Source: Saccharopolyspora rhizosphaerae (GTDB lineage: Bacteria; Actinomycetota; Actinomycetes; Mycobacteriales; Pseudonocardiaceae). From it: a stretch of DNA of 64,000 bases. Of this stretch, positions 63,238-64,000 are shown piece after piece. How positions within the stretch are numbered: the first letter of the stretch is position 1; each line of letters starts with the position of its first letter. Below the pieces are notes generated by a model. It did no database searches. It had not been told where the DNA came from and saw nothing but the letters and a program-made list of their open reading frames with translations. Location: the NCBI RefSeq assembly GCF_003931915.1, contig NZ_RSAA01000005.1:62001-126000 (forward strand), in the 5' to 3' direction. The position numbers and the translations under genes are program-made.

Positions 63238-64000
63238 TCAGCGCGCGATGCCCCGGGCGAAGCCCAGTTCTACCAAGTCCTGCGGGCGGAGCTTGAGGTC
63301 GTCGGCGAGGTCGGGCACCTCGGAGGGCTCGCGCTTGAGGATCGCCGCGGCCGACTCGGGGGCGATCACCGCGAAGAAGGCGTCGGGGGTGACCCAGGTG
63401 CGGTCCGGGTCGGCCAGCGCCAGGGCACCACCGGAACCGCCTTCTCCGATGACCAGCGTGGTCACCGGGACGCGGGCCTCGGCCACGGCGCTGAAGGCCT
63501 CGGCGATGGCCGGTCCGATGCCGCCGCGCTCGGCGGCGGCATCGTTGGCCGCACCAGGGGTGTCGACCAGGGTGAGCACCGGGACGCCCAGCTGGTCGGC
63601 CAGCCGGACCAGGCGTGCAGCGGTGCGGAACCCGGCCGCGGTGTTGGCGCTGCCGGTCTGGGCGGCGAAGGCCACCGTGCGACCGTCGTGCTCCCCGAAG
63701 CCGCAGAGCACGCCCTCGTCGCGGCCGCCCGAGCGGTCGCCGCTGATCTCGAAGCGGCGGGTGAAGTAGGCGTCGAGGTACTCCTCGGCGCGGGGTCGCT
63801 CGGCGGCGCGGGCGCGTTCGACCGCCCGCATCCCGGTCTCCGGCAGGGTTGCGGCACCGAGCGCCCTCGGGACCGGGGCGGGCTCGGGCGAGCCGGTGAG
63901 CCGAGCGGGGTGCAGCAGCGACACCAGCTCGGCGAGCACCTCGGGCAGCTGGCCCTCGTCGACGACGCGGTCGACCTGACCGTCGGCGAGCTTGCCCGCG
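63238..64000 (-). CDS. Acetyl-CoA carboxylase carboxyltransferase, alpha part (partial, probably a beta/alpha fusion)
   Basis: The last 254 residues of a protein that begins beyond the window. It shows LGVPVLTLVDTPGAANDAAAERGGIGPAIAEA, VTTLVIGEGGSGGALALADPD and FAVIAPESAAAILKR, the AccA-type carboxyltransferase blocks that bind biotin-carboxyl and acetyl-CoA. The first visible residues (AGKLADGQVDRVVDEGQLPEVLAELVSLLHP) look like the end of an AccD-type beta domain, which suggests one fused AccD-AccA chain. It would make malonyl-CoA. The gap to dhbA is 180 bases with its own iron boxes, so it is probably not part of the dhb operon. Confidence 0.87.
   Translation of the reverse strand, partial: AGKLADGQVDRVVDEGQLPEVLAELVSLLHPARLTGSPEPAPVPRALGAATLPETGMRAVERARAAERPRAEEYLDAYFTRRFEISGDRSGGRDEGVLCGFGEHDGRTVAFAAQTGSANTAAGFRTAARLVRLADQLGVPVLTLVDTPGAANDAAAERGGIGPAIAEAFSAVAEARVPVTTLVIGEGGSGGALALADPDRTWVTPDAFFAVIAPESAAAILKREPSEVPDLADDLKLRPQDLVELGFARGIAR

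Overview
The window is chromosomal DNA of a very GC-rich actinobacterium. Gene content and order point to the Pseudonocardiales, with a Saccharopolyspora-like relative the best guess. The evidence is the complete ergothioneine operon egtABCD, a GarA protein carrying the ETTS phosphorylation motif, a pgsA/gcvH/garA/nuclease/MerR/gcvP block that follows the order around Rv1822-Rv1832 of mycobacteria, frequent GTG starts, actinobacterial Ser/Thr kinases and IdeR/DmdR-type iron boxes. No rRNA, tRNA, CRISPR array, transposase or phage gene was seen, so this reads as stable chromosome with a few accessory patches.

Layout. 1-9.4 kb: the tail of a coiled-coil (MerR-like) protein, a two-component pair, a membrane Ser/Thr kinase divergent from a cytochrome P450, a secreted GH3 glucosidase after a gene-poor 0.8 kb gap, and a DJ-1/Hsp31-type protein divergent from an XRE regulator. 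9.8-15 kb: an aldo/keto reductase, a HAD hydrolase, a PrsW-type membrane protease, a class III aminotransferase and a tiny ATGA-coupled pair of small genes. 15-19.3 kb: egtD, egtC, egtB and egtA as one minus-strand operon, divergent from an AcnR-like TetR regulator. 20-30 kb: a FUSC exporter, a secreted tripeptidyl-peptidase-like hydrolase, a POT peptide symporter, a tandem CNNM/CorC pair, a second Ser/Thr kinase and a conserved protein of unclear function.

31-40.7 kb is the most distinctive accessory block: a flippase-like membrane protein, a nucleotide-sugar epimerase, a DUF2304 protein coupled to a polyprenyl-phosphate-type GT2, two tandem DUF6541-like membrane proteins and an AftB-like GT-C protein. 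I infer an envelope glycan assembly or decoration system whose product is unknown. 40.7-46.7 kb: a Bcr/CflA efflux pump, an acyl-CoA synthetase, a four-gene Co/Ni ECF transporter and a cysteine-less HesB-like protein.

46.7-53.8 kb: gcvP behind a tandem glycine riboswitch, a MerR regulator, a bifunctional nuclease (DUF151), garA, gcvH, a CDP-alcohol phosphatidyltransferase and a small unknown gene. 54-58 kb: a propionyl/acetyl-CoA synthetase and a secreted GH20 hexosaminidase with a probable DasR (dre) site. 58-63 kb: a dhbACEB-type operon for 2,3-dihydroxybenzoate with a separate aryl carrier protein, behind two adjacent iron boxes. It should supply activated, carrier-bound catechol for a siderophore whose NRPS is not in this window. 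The right edge holds the C-terminal part of an acetyl-CoA carboxylase carboxyltransferase.

Functions are assigned from motifs and remembered family features read directly from the sequence. No database search was run.
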